From Bacteroidota bacterium (GTDB taxonomy: Bacteria > Bacteroidota > Bacteroidia > Cytophagales > Cyclobacteriaceae), in NCBI GenBank assembly GCA_024280115.1, contig JAJRQT010000087.1:1-64000 (forward strand): DNA of 64,000 nt. Direction: 5' to 3'. This document shows, piece by piece, positions 49,881-59,524 of this stretch; the stretch's first letter is position 1; each line of letters opens with the position of its first letter. Both the position numbers and the translations under genes were made by a program. The notes under the pieces are model-generated. The model was given only the letters and a program-made list of their open reading frames with translations, searched no databases and had not been told where the DNA came from.

Positions 49881-52616
49881 ATGAAAAAACTCTTTTTTTT
49901 ACTGGTCATTCTGATAAGCTGTAATGCAAATAATCAGGTTGCAAAGATCACTCCTACCCAGCTTACTTGTGAATACCTGGAAAACCCATCTGTGGTAGAT
50001 GTTAGTAATCCGCGATTGGCATGGATAAACATTGCAGATAAAGGCGAGCGGGGTCAGTCACAATCCGCATGGCAAGTCAAAGTAGCAAGTACCAAAGAAA
50101 AACTCACTCAACCCGACTTATGGGATAGCGAAAAGGTACCCTCTGACCAATCTAACCGCGTGGAGTATAAAGGGAAATCACTTAATTCTCGGCAGGAATG
50201 CTGGTGGCAGGTTCGGGTATGGGATAAGGAAGGTATCGCCTCAATTTGGAGTAAACCAGCCTCCTGGAGGATGGGCATATTGTCTGCCAACGAATGGAAA
50301 GCCAGTTGGATTGGAGCACCATGGCAGGGAGAAGATGCTTTCCCAAAACCCGAAAGAGGGATAAAATCGGAAAAATACGGACCTCCCGCGCCCTTATTAA
50401 GAAAGGAGTTTCAGATAAACAAGGAAGTTGTCAAGGCTGTTGCTTATGTAACTGGTTTGGGTTATTTCGAATTATATTTAAATGGAAAAAAGGTTGGCGA
50501 TGATGTGCTTGTGCCAAATCAAACCAATTATGGGAAACGACCCAAGTTACCCGAGAACTTAATAAACCTCGAAGATAACTTTAAAGAGTACAAAGTCATG
50601 TACCTGGCGTACGATATTAAAGATCAATTAAAGGATGGTAAAAATGTAATCGGAAGTATCCTGGGCAATGGTTTTTACAATCCGGCCAAATTTTGGGCTG
50701 AGGCTTATGGATCACCCAGGTTTATGGGGCAAATTCACATTACCTATTCCGATGGCACGGAAGATATCATTATCAGTGACCAATCATGGAAAGCTTCAAA
50801 AAGCGCCATTTTGATGAACATGGTATATTATGGAGAGCACTATGATGCGAGAAAAGAACAACCTGGCTGGAGTGCAGATTCTTTTGACGATTCGGATTGG
50901 AAAAATGCCGTAATTAGAAAAGCTCCGGAAGGCAAGCTGGTCGCTCACACTTCTCATTCTGATAAAGTAACTGAAAGGATTCAACCGGTTTCAATAGCAA
51001 AACTCGAAAACGGAAATTATAAAGTGGATTTTGGCGTGGAAATTTCAGGTTGGCTAAGATTAAATGATGTTGAAGCGCTGGCAGGTCACAGAATAGACAT
51101 CACCTACAACAGCAATGAATTTTCCGGAGATAACTCATACACATTCAAAGGCGGTGGGCCTGAATCATATGCTGCAAGGTTTAATTGGTTTGTTTTCAGC
51201 GGAGTTGAGATCTCAAATTGGCCGGGAGAATTAAATGCTTCACAATTAACTGCCGAGGCAGTTAATACTTACGTGGAGGAATCTGCCAAATTCGAAACTT
51301 CAAACCCTTTATTAAATGACATCAATAAAATCTGGCGCAGAAGCCAGGTTGACAATATGCACGGAGGTATTGCAAGTGATTGCCCGCACAGGGAGCGCTC
51401 CCCATATACAGGTGATGGACAGGTAGCCTGTGTGACCGTTATGCATAATTATGATGCTAAAAACTTCTATCACAAATGGGTGCAGGATATGCTTGGTGCC
51501 CAAAATGTAGAAACAGGCTATGTCCCCAACGGCGCTCCATGGCAACCGGGATGTGGTGGTGGAGTTGGATGGGGGGCTGCCATTTGTATTATCCCCTGGG
51601 AATTTTATGTGCATTATGGAGCGCTTGATATGCTTGATGACAATTATGAAGGCATGAAAGGATATATTCGATATATGAAAAATTGGGTTGATGATGATGG
51701 TATTATGTTTTCTCAGCGAACAGCTAAAGATGGCAAAGTTCTTAAATGGTTCAATCTCGGTGAATGGGTAGCTCCCGGGAAAACAGTTCCCGATGCTATG
51801 GTTCACACATATTTTTTATGGCGATGTGCTGACATTACGTCCAAAGCTGCTGAAATTCTCAACAACCAGGAAGAAGCAAAGATATATGCTGATCTTGCAG
51901 AAAACACCAGAAAAGCATTTCATAAGCGATTTTATGATGCAGCCAACGGAACCTATGGTAATGGCGGAGGAAATATTATTGCCTTAAAAATGGGTGTACC
52001 CAAAGATCAATATAAAAAGGTAACAGCGGCCCTTGAAACCAATATCAAGGCTAATAAAGGTCATCTGGATTCAGGTATATTTGGAACACAACTCTTCTTT
52101 GAAGTGCTTTCTGAAAATGGCATGCACGATTTGGCATATGAGGCTATGAACAAGCGAACGGAACCCAGTTACGGACATTGGCTGGAATTGGGATCAACTA
52201 CCTCCAGGGAAAAATGGGATGAAGGAGGATCCCACAATCACCCCATGTTTGGAGGAGGATTGGTTTGGCTATACCGTAAACTTGCCGGGATGAATGCAGA
52301 TCCTGTACAACCAGGCTACCGGCATATAATTTTTAAGCCTCAGTTTGTCAATGATCTCAGTTTTGTGACCTATTCGAATGTTACGCCTTATGGTGAAGCA
52401 GGAATTACCTGGAAGCAAAAAGAAGGGAATTATTCAATGAATATCCAAGTTCCCGTTGGCAGCGATGCTACAATATATATACCTGTGGATGATGTAAACA
52501 AAATAAAAGAAAGTGGCAATTCTATTGAACAAATAAAAGAAATACAGGTAGAATCCATGGATTCTGACAAGGTTGTTCTTAATGTTGGATCCGGCTATTA
52601 TAGCTTTGAGTTTTAG
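49881..52616 (+). CDS. GH78 alpha-L-rhamnosidase lipoprotein
   Basis: This 911-residue exported enzyme has a short lipoprotein signal (LFFLLVILISC). The N-terminal beta-sandwich domains begin TPTQLTCEYLENPSVVDVSN and contain QVKVASTKEKL. The (alpha/alpha)6 catalytic domain has the family signature DCPHRERSPYTGDGQ, with general acid Glu505 by position. The C-terminal beta-sandwich ends the chain. GH78 enzymes release alpha-L-rhamnose. With GH106 and the isomerase it points to use of rhamnose-containing glycans. The neighbours downstream are unrelated. Confidence 0.9.
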   Translation: MKKLFFLLVILISCNANNQVAKITPTQLTCEYLENPSVVDVSNPRLAWINIADKGERGQSQSAWQVKVASTKEKLTQPDLWDSEKVPSDQSNRVEYKGKSLNSRQECWWQVRVWDKEGIASIWSKPASWRMGILSANEWKASWIGAPWQGEDAFPKPERGIKSEKYGPPAPLLRKEFQINKEVVKAVAYVTGLGYFELYLNGKKVGDDVLVPNQTNYGKRPKLPENLINLEDNFKEYKVMYLAYDIKDQLKDGKNVIGSILGNGFYNPAKFWAEAYGSPRFMGQIHITYSDGTEDIIISDQSWKASKSAILMNMVYYGEHYDARKEQPGWSADSFDDSDWKNAVIRKAPEGKLVAHTSHSDKVTERIQPVSIAKLENGNYKVDFGVEISGWLRLNDVEALAGHRIDITYNSNEFSGDNSYTFKGGGPESYAARFNWFVFSGVEISNWPGELNASQLTAEAVNTYVEESAKFETSNPLLNDINKIWRRSQVDNMHGGIASDCPHRERSPYTGDGQVACVTVMHNYDAKNFYHKWVQDMLGAQNVETGYVPNGAPWQPGCGGGVGWGAAICIIPWEFYVHYGALDMLDDNYEGMKGYIRYMKNWVDDDGIMFSQRTAKDGKVLKWFNLGEWVAPGKTVPDAMVHTYFLWRCADITSKAAEILNNQEEAKIYADLAENTRKAFHKRFYDAANGTYGNGGGNIIALKMGVPKDQYKKVTAALETNIKANKGHLDSGIFGTQLFFEVLSENGMHDLAYEAMNKRTEPSYGHWLELGSTTSREKWDEGGSHNHPMFGGGLVWLYRKLAGMNADPVQPGYRHIIFKPQFVNDLSFVTYSNVTPYGEAGITWKQKEGNYSMNIQVPVGSDATIYIPVDDVNKIKESGNSIEQIKEIQVESMDSDKVVLNVGSGYYSFEF

Positions 52617-52659
52617 TTTGGATTATTGAGAGGGCTTATCTTTTTTTGACCACCCGTTC

Positions 52660-53268
52660 TTATGAAACTGATTTCTTATACATTGTAAAAAAGAAGAACG
52701 GGAGAAACCCGAACGCAAAAACAAAAGCCCCCAGCATCAATAATAAATCTGCGCCTTGTAAGTGCATTAGTTTGAATAAGCCTGATAGTCCTGTAATAAT
52801 AGCTGATACAACACCTAAAATGATTTTCATTCGCACTGAAATTGCTACAGAAATAGCAACTTTGTATCTATCGAATGCAAGTAATGGAATGAAAATCAAC
52901 AAAATTGTTAAGAATCCAACGATGAATAATTCATTTCCCAAAGGCATTCGTAGCAACTTAAAAGTTACACCGGCAGTTAATGTTAATGAACCAATAAATC
53001 CAATTAAATACATTAGTTTTTTCATGATTATTATCCGTTTAGAGTTTAATAAAAACATTGTTTTATGTTCAATTTCAATCAAACCGTTAGGAGCTAAATC
53101 TGCTACGGCTTTATCGAATAACTGCTCAAATGATTTTTCTTTTCCTAACTCACATTCGATTACACAACACAAATGATCTATTACGTCATCACGTAACGAT
53201 GGAATTTTTAACCCTTGGGTATTAACAAAATCTTGCACAATGGTTTCCTGTTCAGTAGTTAGTTTCAT
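52660..53268 (-). CDS. Four-helix membrane protein coupled to a PadR regulator
   Basis: This 202-residue protein has a soluble N-terminal helical part (residues 1-75, with QDFVNTQGLKIPSLRDDVID and CELGKEKSFEQLFDKAV) and about four TM helices (LMYLIGFIGSLTLTAGVTF, LFIVGFLTILLIFIPLL, IILGVVSAIITGLSGLF, LLMLGAFVFAFGFLPFFFF). The helix pairs with KLxxMP-like turns recall GldL-like small membrane proteins of Bacteroidota. Its start overlaps the PadR stop by 4 bp, so they form an operon and PadR likely senses or controls it. Function unknown. Confidence 0.75.
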   Translation of the reverse strand: MKLTTEQETIVQDFVNTQGLKIPSLRDDVIDHLCCVIECELGKEKSFEQLFDKAVADLAPNGLIEIEHKTMFLLNSKRIIIMKKLMYLIGFIGSLTLTAGVTFKLLRMPLGNELFIVGFLTILLIFIPLLAFDRYKVAISVAISVRMKIILGVVSAIITGLSGLFKLMHLQGADLLLMLGAFVFAFGFLPFFFFTMYKKSVS

Positions 53269-53603
53269 GCAATTCTAAATTGAGGAAAAACAATCTTATT
53301 TAGAGTTTTCATAAAGTCCTGAAGTTCTTTGAGTAGCAAAACATTTTTCTCTTTCCCCATAGGAGTCAAATAATAATACTTCCTTACTCTTTTACCAATA
53401 TATTCTTCCTTATAAGACAATAATCCATCTTTAGTCATTTTTTGAAGCGCAGGATATAATGAGCCATCTTTCAATAGAATTTTTTCATCAGAAAGATCCT
53501 TCACACGTTTAAAAATTTCATACCCGTACATTCGTCCGTTTTCTGCTAATAAGTTTAAGATAATTACAGAGAGTGTTCCTTTGAGTAGTTCTTTTGAATA
53601 CAT
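53265..53603 (-). CDS. PadR-family transcriptional regulator
   Basis: This 112-residue regulator has a winged helix of PadR type: LKGTLSVIILNLLAENGRMY, GYEIFKRVKDLS and DGSLYPALQKMTKDGLLSYK. The wing GKRVRKYYYLTPMGKEK is followed by a short dimerisation helix. The ATG at 53603 is preferred because longer starts add a non-family extension. It overlaps the membrane-protein gene and probably represses its own operon; a 12-bp palindrome (53634-53645) lies 31 bp upstream. Confidence 0.88.
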   Translation of the reverse strand: MYSKELLKGTLSVIILNLLAENGRMYGYEIFKRVKDLSDEKILLKDGSLYPALQKMTKDGLLSYKEEYIGKRVRKYYYLTPMGKEKNVLLLKELQDFMKTLNKIVFPQFRIA

Positions 53604-54036
53604 AGGGCCAATATACATAGATTCACAATATATCATAAATTTATGCATGATTATTAAGAAATATTTTTTAGGGAGCTGAAATTATTCGGTTACTGTCTAA
53701 CTATACAATATATTATATCGGTAATTTTGCAATAGCTGTAAGCAAATAAAAAAAATGGAAGTCTGGGGTTATATGAAAGGATTTTCATTCTTATTTATTA
53801 AGCACATATGTGTCACCCTTTTAGAGTTTATTTTACAGGACTTTGTTTTACTATGCCCAGAGCTAAGTAATTGATCTGAAAGTAATTCAAACAACTAATT
53901 GAAATTCTTACAAACCTCAATTATCATTTAAAAGTTGGTTATTATCCCGGACCGGTTGTTAACGCACAAAAATAAACTTAAACCTAGTAAAGTTATGAAA
54001 AACTATTACTTGAACCAGACAGTTATCCTGCTGATT
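53604..54036. other. Intergenic region upstream of the PadR operon
   Basis: No gene is supported. CATAAATTTATG (53634-53645) is a perfect 12-bp palindrome, and ATACATAG occurs twice near 53599-53620. Either could be the PadR operator. Confidence 0.4.
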
Positions 54037-55491
54037 TTATTTCCTTAATTTACCAATCTCTCTCACTCCACTGCCTTCAACGCCAACATTTAAATCACCC
54101 AGATCTGCCCTGGCGCGATTCCCTACCTCGATCAATTCAGCTACGATATCCGGATACATTTCAATAACATTGTAACGTTCTCCCGGATCCCGCATGAGAT
54201 TATACAATTCCGGTGATTCAACTTCGGTTTTTATTCTTTTACCACCATAACCATCATTTCCCGGAACAGTCGCTTCGTAGGATCCATAAGTATGCGGGAA
54301 TACAAGTTTCCAATTACCTTTTCTTACGGCATTCAAATTATTTTTTCCATAATAGTAATATAGCTCTTTCCTAGGCTCTGACTTAAAATTTCCTTTCCAC
54401 AACTCGATAATATTCACTCCGTCAATTTTGTGATCAGGAAGCGATCCTTTGACGATTGAAGCAATTGTTGGAAAAAAATCAATCGAAGAAGCCAATCGAT
54501 TACATATCATACCTTCTGGTACATTTCCCGGCCATTTCACGATACATGGTACTCGTTGCCCACCTTCCCAACTGGTCGTTTTTCCTTCACGTAATCCCCC
54601 GGATGAACCTGCATGATTTCCATAATTCAACCATGGCCCATTGTCTGTATTAAAAATAACAATTGTATTATCTTCCAATCCATTGGATTTCAACGCCTCC
54701 ATAATTTGACCAACTGACCAGTCAATTTCCATAATCACATCTCCATACATACCTTTTTCACTTTTTCCCCTGAATTTATCCGAAACTCCAAGCGGTACAT
54801 GAGGCATAGAGTGCGGTACATAGAGAAAAAATGGATTGTTTTTATTACGGTTAATGAAGTCCACGGCTTTCTCTGTATAAAGGGTGGTCAACTTATCCTG
54901 GCCCGAGTAGCTTGTTATTGTCTCTTTTATCTCATTTCCTTCAATAATCGGTAAATCCGGAAATCTTCCTCTACCCTCACCTGCAGGTGCTTTGGTACCA
55001 TCGTGGTTTATCGGCCACATATCATTGGAATAAGGAATACCTGTATATTCATCAAAACCATTCTGGAGAGGTAAAAACTGCTTATAATGCCCCAGGTGCC
55101 ATTTTCCGAATATTGCAGTAGAATATCCTTTCTCTTTCAACATCTCTGCAATTGTTACCTCACCTTCATTGATCCCAACTTCGCTATGTGGGAATAAAGC
55201 GCCCGAAATCCCAATTCTATTTGGATAACATCCCGTGAGTAAAGCAGCTCTCGATGCGCTGCAAACTGGTTGTCCTGAATAAAAATTAGTGAATCTCATA
55301 CCCTGGGCTGCCATCTTATCAAGGTTGGGTGTTTCAAATCCTGTAGCCCCATAACTACCAACATCGCCATATCCCTGATCGTCAGTAAAGATGATGACTA
55401 TATTAGGAAGCTGATCTTTCTTTTCCAATTCGGGTTTACAAGAGATAATTACTAATACCAGCAGTAACGGAAAAAATTTGAGGATTTTCAT
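54037..55491 (-). CDS. S1-family sulfatase lipoprotein 1
   Basis: This 484-residue exported sulfatase has lipobox ISC (Cys18). The formylglycine motif is Cys77 in CSASRAALLTG, metal Asp37/Asp38 lie in FTDDQGYGD, and GKWHLGH and NTDNGPWL are later active-site blocks. It needs an anaerobic or FGE-type sulfatase-maturing enzyme, which is not in this window. It would remove sulfate from a glycan such as a fucoidan, carrageenan or ulvan-like chain; the subfamily cannot be fixed by eye. No polysaccharide-utilisation locus markers adjoin it. Confidence 0.92.
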   Translation of the reverse strand: MKILKFFPLLLVLVIISCKPELEKKDQLPNIVIIFTDDQGYGDVGSYGATGFETPNLDKMAAQGMRFTNFYSGQPVCSASRAALLTGCYPNRIGISGALFPHSEVGINEGEVTIAEMLKEKGYSTAIFGKWHLGHYKQFLPLQNGFDEYTGIPYSNDMWPINHDGTKAPAGEGRGRFPDLPIIEGNEIKETITSYSGQDKLTTLYTEKAVDFINRNKNNPFFLYVPHSMPHVPLGVSDKFRGKSEKGMYGDVIMEIDWSVGQIMEALKSNGLEDNTIVIFNTDNGPWLNYGNHAGSSGGLREGKTTSWEGGQRVPCIVKWPGNVPEGMICNRLASSIDFFPTIASIVKGSLPDHKIDGVNIIELWKGNFKSEPRKELYYYYGKNNLNAVRKGNWKLVFPHTYGSYEATVPGNDGYGGKRIKTEVESPELYNLMRDPGERYNVIEMYPDIVAELIEVGNRARADLGDLNVGVEGSGVREIGKLRK

Positions 55492-55731
55492 AAAAATAGG
55501 TTTAAGAATGAGTGGATAATTTTAATATATATTTTACCTAATTAATGCAGATAATCAATTAGATCAATTCTACTTTACTAAGATAATTGTATCATGTTAA
55601 ATCAAATTTTCACGACCAACCTTCAAGCCTACCTACCGGCGATGCAGGGATTTTTAGCCTAATTTAACTTTGATTTATAAAGTTTAAATTCACCTATTAA
55701 AATTATCGTTTACTATAAATGCATTAATAAT

Positions 55732-56373
55732 TTACTTTTTTGCCCGCCTTTCAATGGCATTTTTCCTAGATGATGCCACACTCATTATGGTCATCCTTTT
55801 GTCTTTATTTATAAACAACTCCAATTCACCAACATCCTGGATTTTACGCAAATATGCAATGGCATTTCTTACATTAAAATCAACACTTGTGGGCATGGCA
55901 TTATCAGAAACCTGCTTTTCAGATGTATCCGGTTTAACCTTTGTTTCTTCCGGAACTGCAGCCTTTGGCTTTTCTTTCACAGGTTTAGTTTTCTTAGGTT
56001 TTGATACTTTTGCAACAGGTTTAGTTTGCTTGGGGGTTTTAGATGCTTTTTTCTTTTTGTCCTTTGGTTTGCCTTTCTCTGTTTTACTTTGCGCTTTTTT
56101 TATCTCCCTTTTCTTTTCTTTGATATTTTTCGAAATCTTTTTTGCTTTCTTCATAGAATCCGCCAGCTTTTCCTGAAGCACTCTTTTCTTACTTTTCTTA
56201 ATCTTTGCTGACTTTGATTTTTTAATCTCTTCAGCAATCTTTTTTTCTTTCGCTTTTAGCTTTGATTCAAAGAGTTTAAGTTTTTTGATGGCTTTTTTAA
56301 GTTTAGAGAATTTTGATTTTTTTCCCGACTTGTCTTTGGACTTTTTGGTAGCTTTTTTTTCAATTTTAGACAT
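55732..56373 (-). CDS. Highly basic Lys-rich protein with ordered C-terminal module
   Basis: This 213-residue protein has no signal peptide. Residues 1-110 are Lys-rich charged helix with KKSK/KKAK-type repeats, followed by a Pro/Lys-rich linker (about 110-150, KTPKQTKPVAKVSKPKKTKP). The last 45 residues form an ordered module (VRNAIAYLRKIQDVGELELF, DKRMTIMSVASSRKNAIERR). About one third of residues are Lys by eye. It resembles histone H1-like or other nucleic-acid-binding bacterial proteins, but I recognise no family. It is a single gene, 240 bp from the start of the sulfatase gene. Confidence 0.75.
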   Translation of the reverse strand: MSKIEKKATKKSKDKSGKKSKFSKLKKAIKKLKLFESKLKAKEKKIAEEIKKSKSAKIKKSKKRVLQEKLADSMKKAKKISKNIKEKKREIKKAQSKTEKGKPKDKKKKASKTPKQTKPVAKVSKPKKTKPVKEKPKAAVPEETKVKPDTSEKQVSDNAMPTSVDFNVRNAIAYLRKIQDVGELELFINKDKRMTIMSVASSRKNAIERRAKK

Positions 56374-56455
56374 GGTGTGTGTGTTTATTCTTTAGCAAGT
56401 AAGATTAACTATACTTAAAAGTCAAGTTTTGGAATAACTCCCTAAACATCCATCG

Positions 56456-57739
56456 CTATTTCAACCGGGAGGGACGTACAACTTTATATGATTCCCAAAA
56501 ATCAGGATCTGCTTCTACCTGTTCCTCAAGAGGTTTTTCTCCATCAATTCTCTCTTCTTCCGGGATTTCACTGACCTTTTCCAGTTCAAATTTATTATTG
56601 ATCAGCGACATTTCAACATAAAAATTGCTCCGCTCATTTTTCCTAAACATCTTCTTATTTGTCAACCTGGTTCCTCCTTCTACGGATATGTCATTTAAAA
56701 ACCATCTTTTCCCCACCGGTTTAAAATGCACCATGGCATGCAAATCGGGATTTGTTATGCCAAATCCTGCAAGGAAAATCAATGGTCTCGCTATCTTCGG
56801 AATTACTATTTCCACATCATATTCTATCGCAATAATGGCGTCACTTTCCAGCGAGATATAAATACTTCCCTCCTTCCTTTGATGTTCATAAACTACCTTG
56901 CTTTCAAAACCAATAATTATTACCTGTTCTCCGTAATATCTCGAATACCCCTCAATATGATATTTGTATTTTTTTTTCAGTTTAATATCCAGAAACGATG
57001 AGGTGTCGCGAAGCGGATCAGCGCTTAATATCTCTTCTGGCCCTCCGAATGAAGCTGAAATGATCTCTTCGTCAATAGATTTTTTACCTTCCCATTCCTC
57101 TCCTTTTTTTGCTGCCTTTCGCTTTTCCTTTTCATATTTCTTATCCAACTTTTTCCTCATAAATTGCAATCTTCCAAGATCATCCCTCCTTCTCGCCTTC
57201 AATACTTTCGACTGACTTTTTACATCATCCCGATAAGAAGGATTGTATGTTTCAATAACTCCTTCGGTGTATTTTAAAAATATATCATTTTCAGTAACAT
57301 ACTCACTGTAGTAACCATTGGTCATATATGGCTTTTCCGGGTAATTATCGGGAATTTTCTGCATTGCATTCCAGACATAATCCCACGGTTGCCATGGGCG
57401 TACCTCAACTTCATCCAGGGTGAAAGTATCTAAAACCAATTTGATTTTAACTTTAGATTTGATTGAGCTGACCTTAGCTTCAAAATTTTTATATCCCATA
57501 TACGAACAAAAAAGAACAGAGTCACTGAGATTTTGCGGAATGGTGAGAATAAATCTCCCCTCAGAATTTGTAGCAGTTCCTATAGTTGTGCCCACAATAC
57601 CAACAGTTGCAAATGGTAAAACTTCTTTAGTTCTGGAATCAATTACCATTCCTTCAACAACATTTACCTGCCCGGAAACATAGGTTGTTAAGAATAGAGC
57701 AATGAATATCAGGAACAGTTTATAATATTTTAACATCAT
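56456..57739 (-). CDS. Secreted CarboxypepD_reg-like domain protein
   Basis: This 427-residue protein has a signal peptide (YYKLFLIFIALFLTTYVSGQ). The N-terminal CarboxypepD_reg/CNA-B-like beta-sandwich (about 25-110) reads EGMVIDSRTKEVLPFATVGI and GTATNSEGRFILTIPQN. The remaining 300 residues are a Bacteroidota-specific outer-membrane-associated region with KARRRDDLGRL, a Lys/Glu-rich patch and GFGITNPDLHAMVHFKPVG. Similar proteins have an unknown role. It is isolated from the sulfatases, which differ in strand layout. Confidence 0.72.
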   Translation of the reverse strand: MMLKYYKLFLIFIALFLTTYVSGQVNVVEGMVIDSRTKEVLPFATVGIVGTTIGTATNSEGRFILTIPQNLSDSVLFCSYMGYKNFEAKVSSIKSKVKIKLVLDTFTLDEVEVRPWQPWDYVWNAMQKIPDNYPEKPYMTNGYYSEYVTENDIFLKYTEGVIETYNPSYRDDVKSQSKVLKARRRDDLGRLQFMRKKLDKKYEKEKRKAAKKGEEWEGKKSIDEEIISASFGGPEEILSADPLRDTSSFLDIKLKKKYKYHIEGYSRYYGEQVIIIGFESKVVYEHQRKEGSIYISLESDAIIAIEYDVEIVIPKIARPLIFLAGFGITNPDLHAMVHFKPVGKRWFLNDISVEGGTRLTNKKMFRKNERSNFYVEMSLINNKFELEKVSEIPEEERIDGEKPLEEQVEADPDFWESYKVVRPSRLK

Positions 57740-57885
57740 TAATTTCTAATTGGATAATAAGACGAGTTTGTTATCAACCAAAAGTCAAATTTTTCATAAA
57801 ATGTTTTATTTCAAACAAAATTTGTGATCAGTTTGTCTCTTCCCAGGTGAACGGTAATATAATATTAAAGGTGGGTACTGGTCAA

Positions 57886-59427
57886 TCAATTAAATTTAAA
57901 ATCCTTACTCGATTCATTACTCCTGATCTGATCCAAATAATTGGTAAGTAGCTTCGCCACATCTGAATGGTTTTCAATAACATTTATCGTTTCCGAAGGA
58001 TCACTCTCAATATCATAGAGCTGATATGGTTTTTGAAATGGTTTGCCTACTGGTTTCTGACGCCCTCCCGAACCATCCGCAAAAATCATCTTCCACTTTC
58101 CATACCTGACGGAAAAAGTCCCATTTATAGAATGATGAATTACCGGGGGTCTTTCATGAGTTTTTTGTCCTTTTAGCAATGATAGAAAACTAAAGCTATC
58201 AGCACCAGCGCTCTTTGAAACTGTGATTCCAGTAACATCAGCAATGGTGGAGAAAATATCAGTCATGCAAATCGTGTTCATGTTTGAAGTTCCTCTTATA
58301 ACATTTCCCGGCCACCGGATAATAAATGGAATCCTGTGCCCACCATCATAGATATCTGCTTTTGTTCCTCGCCAAATATAATTTGATTGTCTCCGTTCCG
58401 CATGAAAACCCTGTACCGTCTCATCATCAACATGATCTGGTTGATCCTCATCAATGCGGTACATATAGGAACCGTTGTCACTTGTGTAAATCACGATTGT
58501 GTTATCCTCTATTCCGTTTTCTCTTATGGCTTTCAATACTTCTCCCACCGTCCAGTCAACCTGCATTACAAGGTCTCCGTAAGGGCCAAAACCTGATTTC
58601 CCCACGAATCGCTCAGCCGTCAGAGCGGGTTTATGAGGACCTGTAAGGGGAAAATAAAGCAAAAATGGATTTTCTTCCTTTGATCTATCATTTATATATT
58701 GAACAGCTGTTTCGGTAAGCTTATCCAATGCTGTCTGATGGGTGAAATCAGGCGCTATTTCACCTTTTCTTGAATAAGCTGGAAATGGCACCCGAGGACT
58801 TATACTGTCAGGAATTGCAGTTGCTTTACCATTTTCCAAATAAACATAAGGGCTCATATCCAACGATCCGGGCACAATGAATGAATAATCAAATCCCAGG
58901 CTGTTCGGTCCGTTCTTTACAGCCTTGCTATAGTTAATTCCTTTGTCTTCAGAAAAATAATTCAGATTATTGAAGTCATCCGCCGCTGCACCTGTCACCC
59001 ATGGATAATCAACGCCCAAATGCCATTTCCCAATTACGGCAGTGTAGTACCCTTTTTGCTTCAGAAGGCTTGCGATGGTGGTTCTGCCGGTGTCAATCAG
59101 GTGATCGGAATAGCCTGACAAAACTCCTCTTTTCAGCCTGGTCCTCCATGCGTACCTGCCTGTCACCAAGCCATACCTGGTAGGAGTACAAACAGCAGAA
59201 TTTGTATGAGCATCCGTGAATTTCATACCTTCTTCAGCAAGGCTGTTGATGTTTGGGGTTGCAATTTTAGATTCTGGATTATAAGTCTGAACATCTCCGT
59301 AGCCCATATCATCTGCCAGGATAACAACGATATTCGGGAGTTTGGCAACTTCTGTTTCTGGTTTTTTGTCTGAATTGCAAGAGCTGAAAAAAAGTGCTAT
59401 TGAGATAAAAATGAAGGAGTAACGCAT
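57886..59427 (-). CDS. S1-family sulfatase lipoprotein 2
   Basis: This 513-residue exported sulfatase has lipobox SSC (Cys17). Metal Asp39/Asp40 are in LADDMGYGD, and the formylglycine site is Cys80 in VCTPTRYGLVTG. GKWHLGVDYPW, HKPALTAERF and TSDNGSYMYR are further active-site blocks. It diverges from the GH13 gene 97 bp away. The two sulfatases differ in the Cys motif (CSASR versus CTPTR), so they are unlikely to be recent duplicates and may act on different sulfate positions. Confidence 0.92.
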   Translation of the reverse strand: MRYSFIFISIALFFSSCNSDKKPETEVAKLPNIVVILADDMGYGDVQTYNPESKIATPNINSLAEEGMKFTDAHTNSAVCTPTRYGLVTGRYAWRTRLKRGVLSGYSDHLIDTGRTTIASLLKQKGYYTAVIGKWHLGVDYPWVTGAAADDFNNLNYFSEDKGINYSKAVKNGPNSLGFDYSFIVPGSLDMSPYVYLENGKATAIPDSISPRVPFPAYSRKGEIAPDFTHQTALDKLTETAVQYINDRSKEENPFLLYFPLTGPHKPALTAERFVGKSGFGPYGDLVMQVDWTVGEVLKAIRENGIEDNTIVIYTSDNGSYMYRIDEDQPDHVDDETVQGFHAERRQSNYIWRGTKADIYDGGHRIPFIIRWPGNVIRGTSNMNTICMTDIFSTIADVTGITVSKSAGADSFSFLSLLKGQKTHERPPVIHHSINGTFSVRYGKWKMIFADGSGGRQKPVGKPFQKPYQLYDIESDPSETINVIENHSDVAKLLTNYLDQIRSNESSKDFKFN

Positions 59428-59524
59428 GAGTCTTTTGATGATTAAATACGATTTGACAAAGAATATCTATAAATTTATAAAACCTTTTTTATATCCGTAT
59501 TTATATTTGATTTAATTGCTGAAT

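Noticed and set aside
55754-56176. 140-residue forward frame, Phe-rich
   Set aside because: It is the antisense shadow of the Lys-rich gene: Lys codons (AAA/AAG) give Phe/Leu codons on the other strand. It has no independent features.
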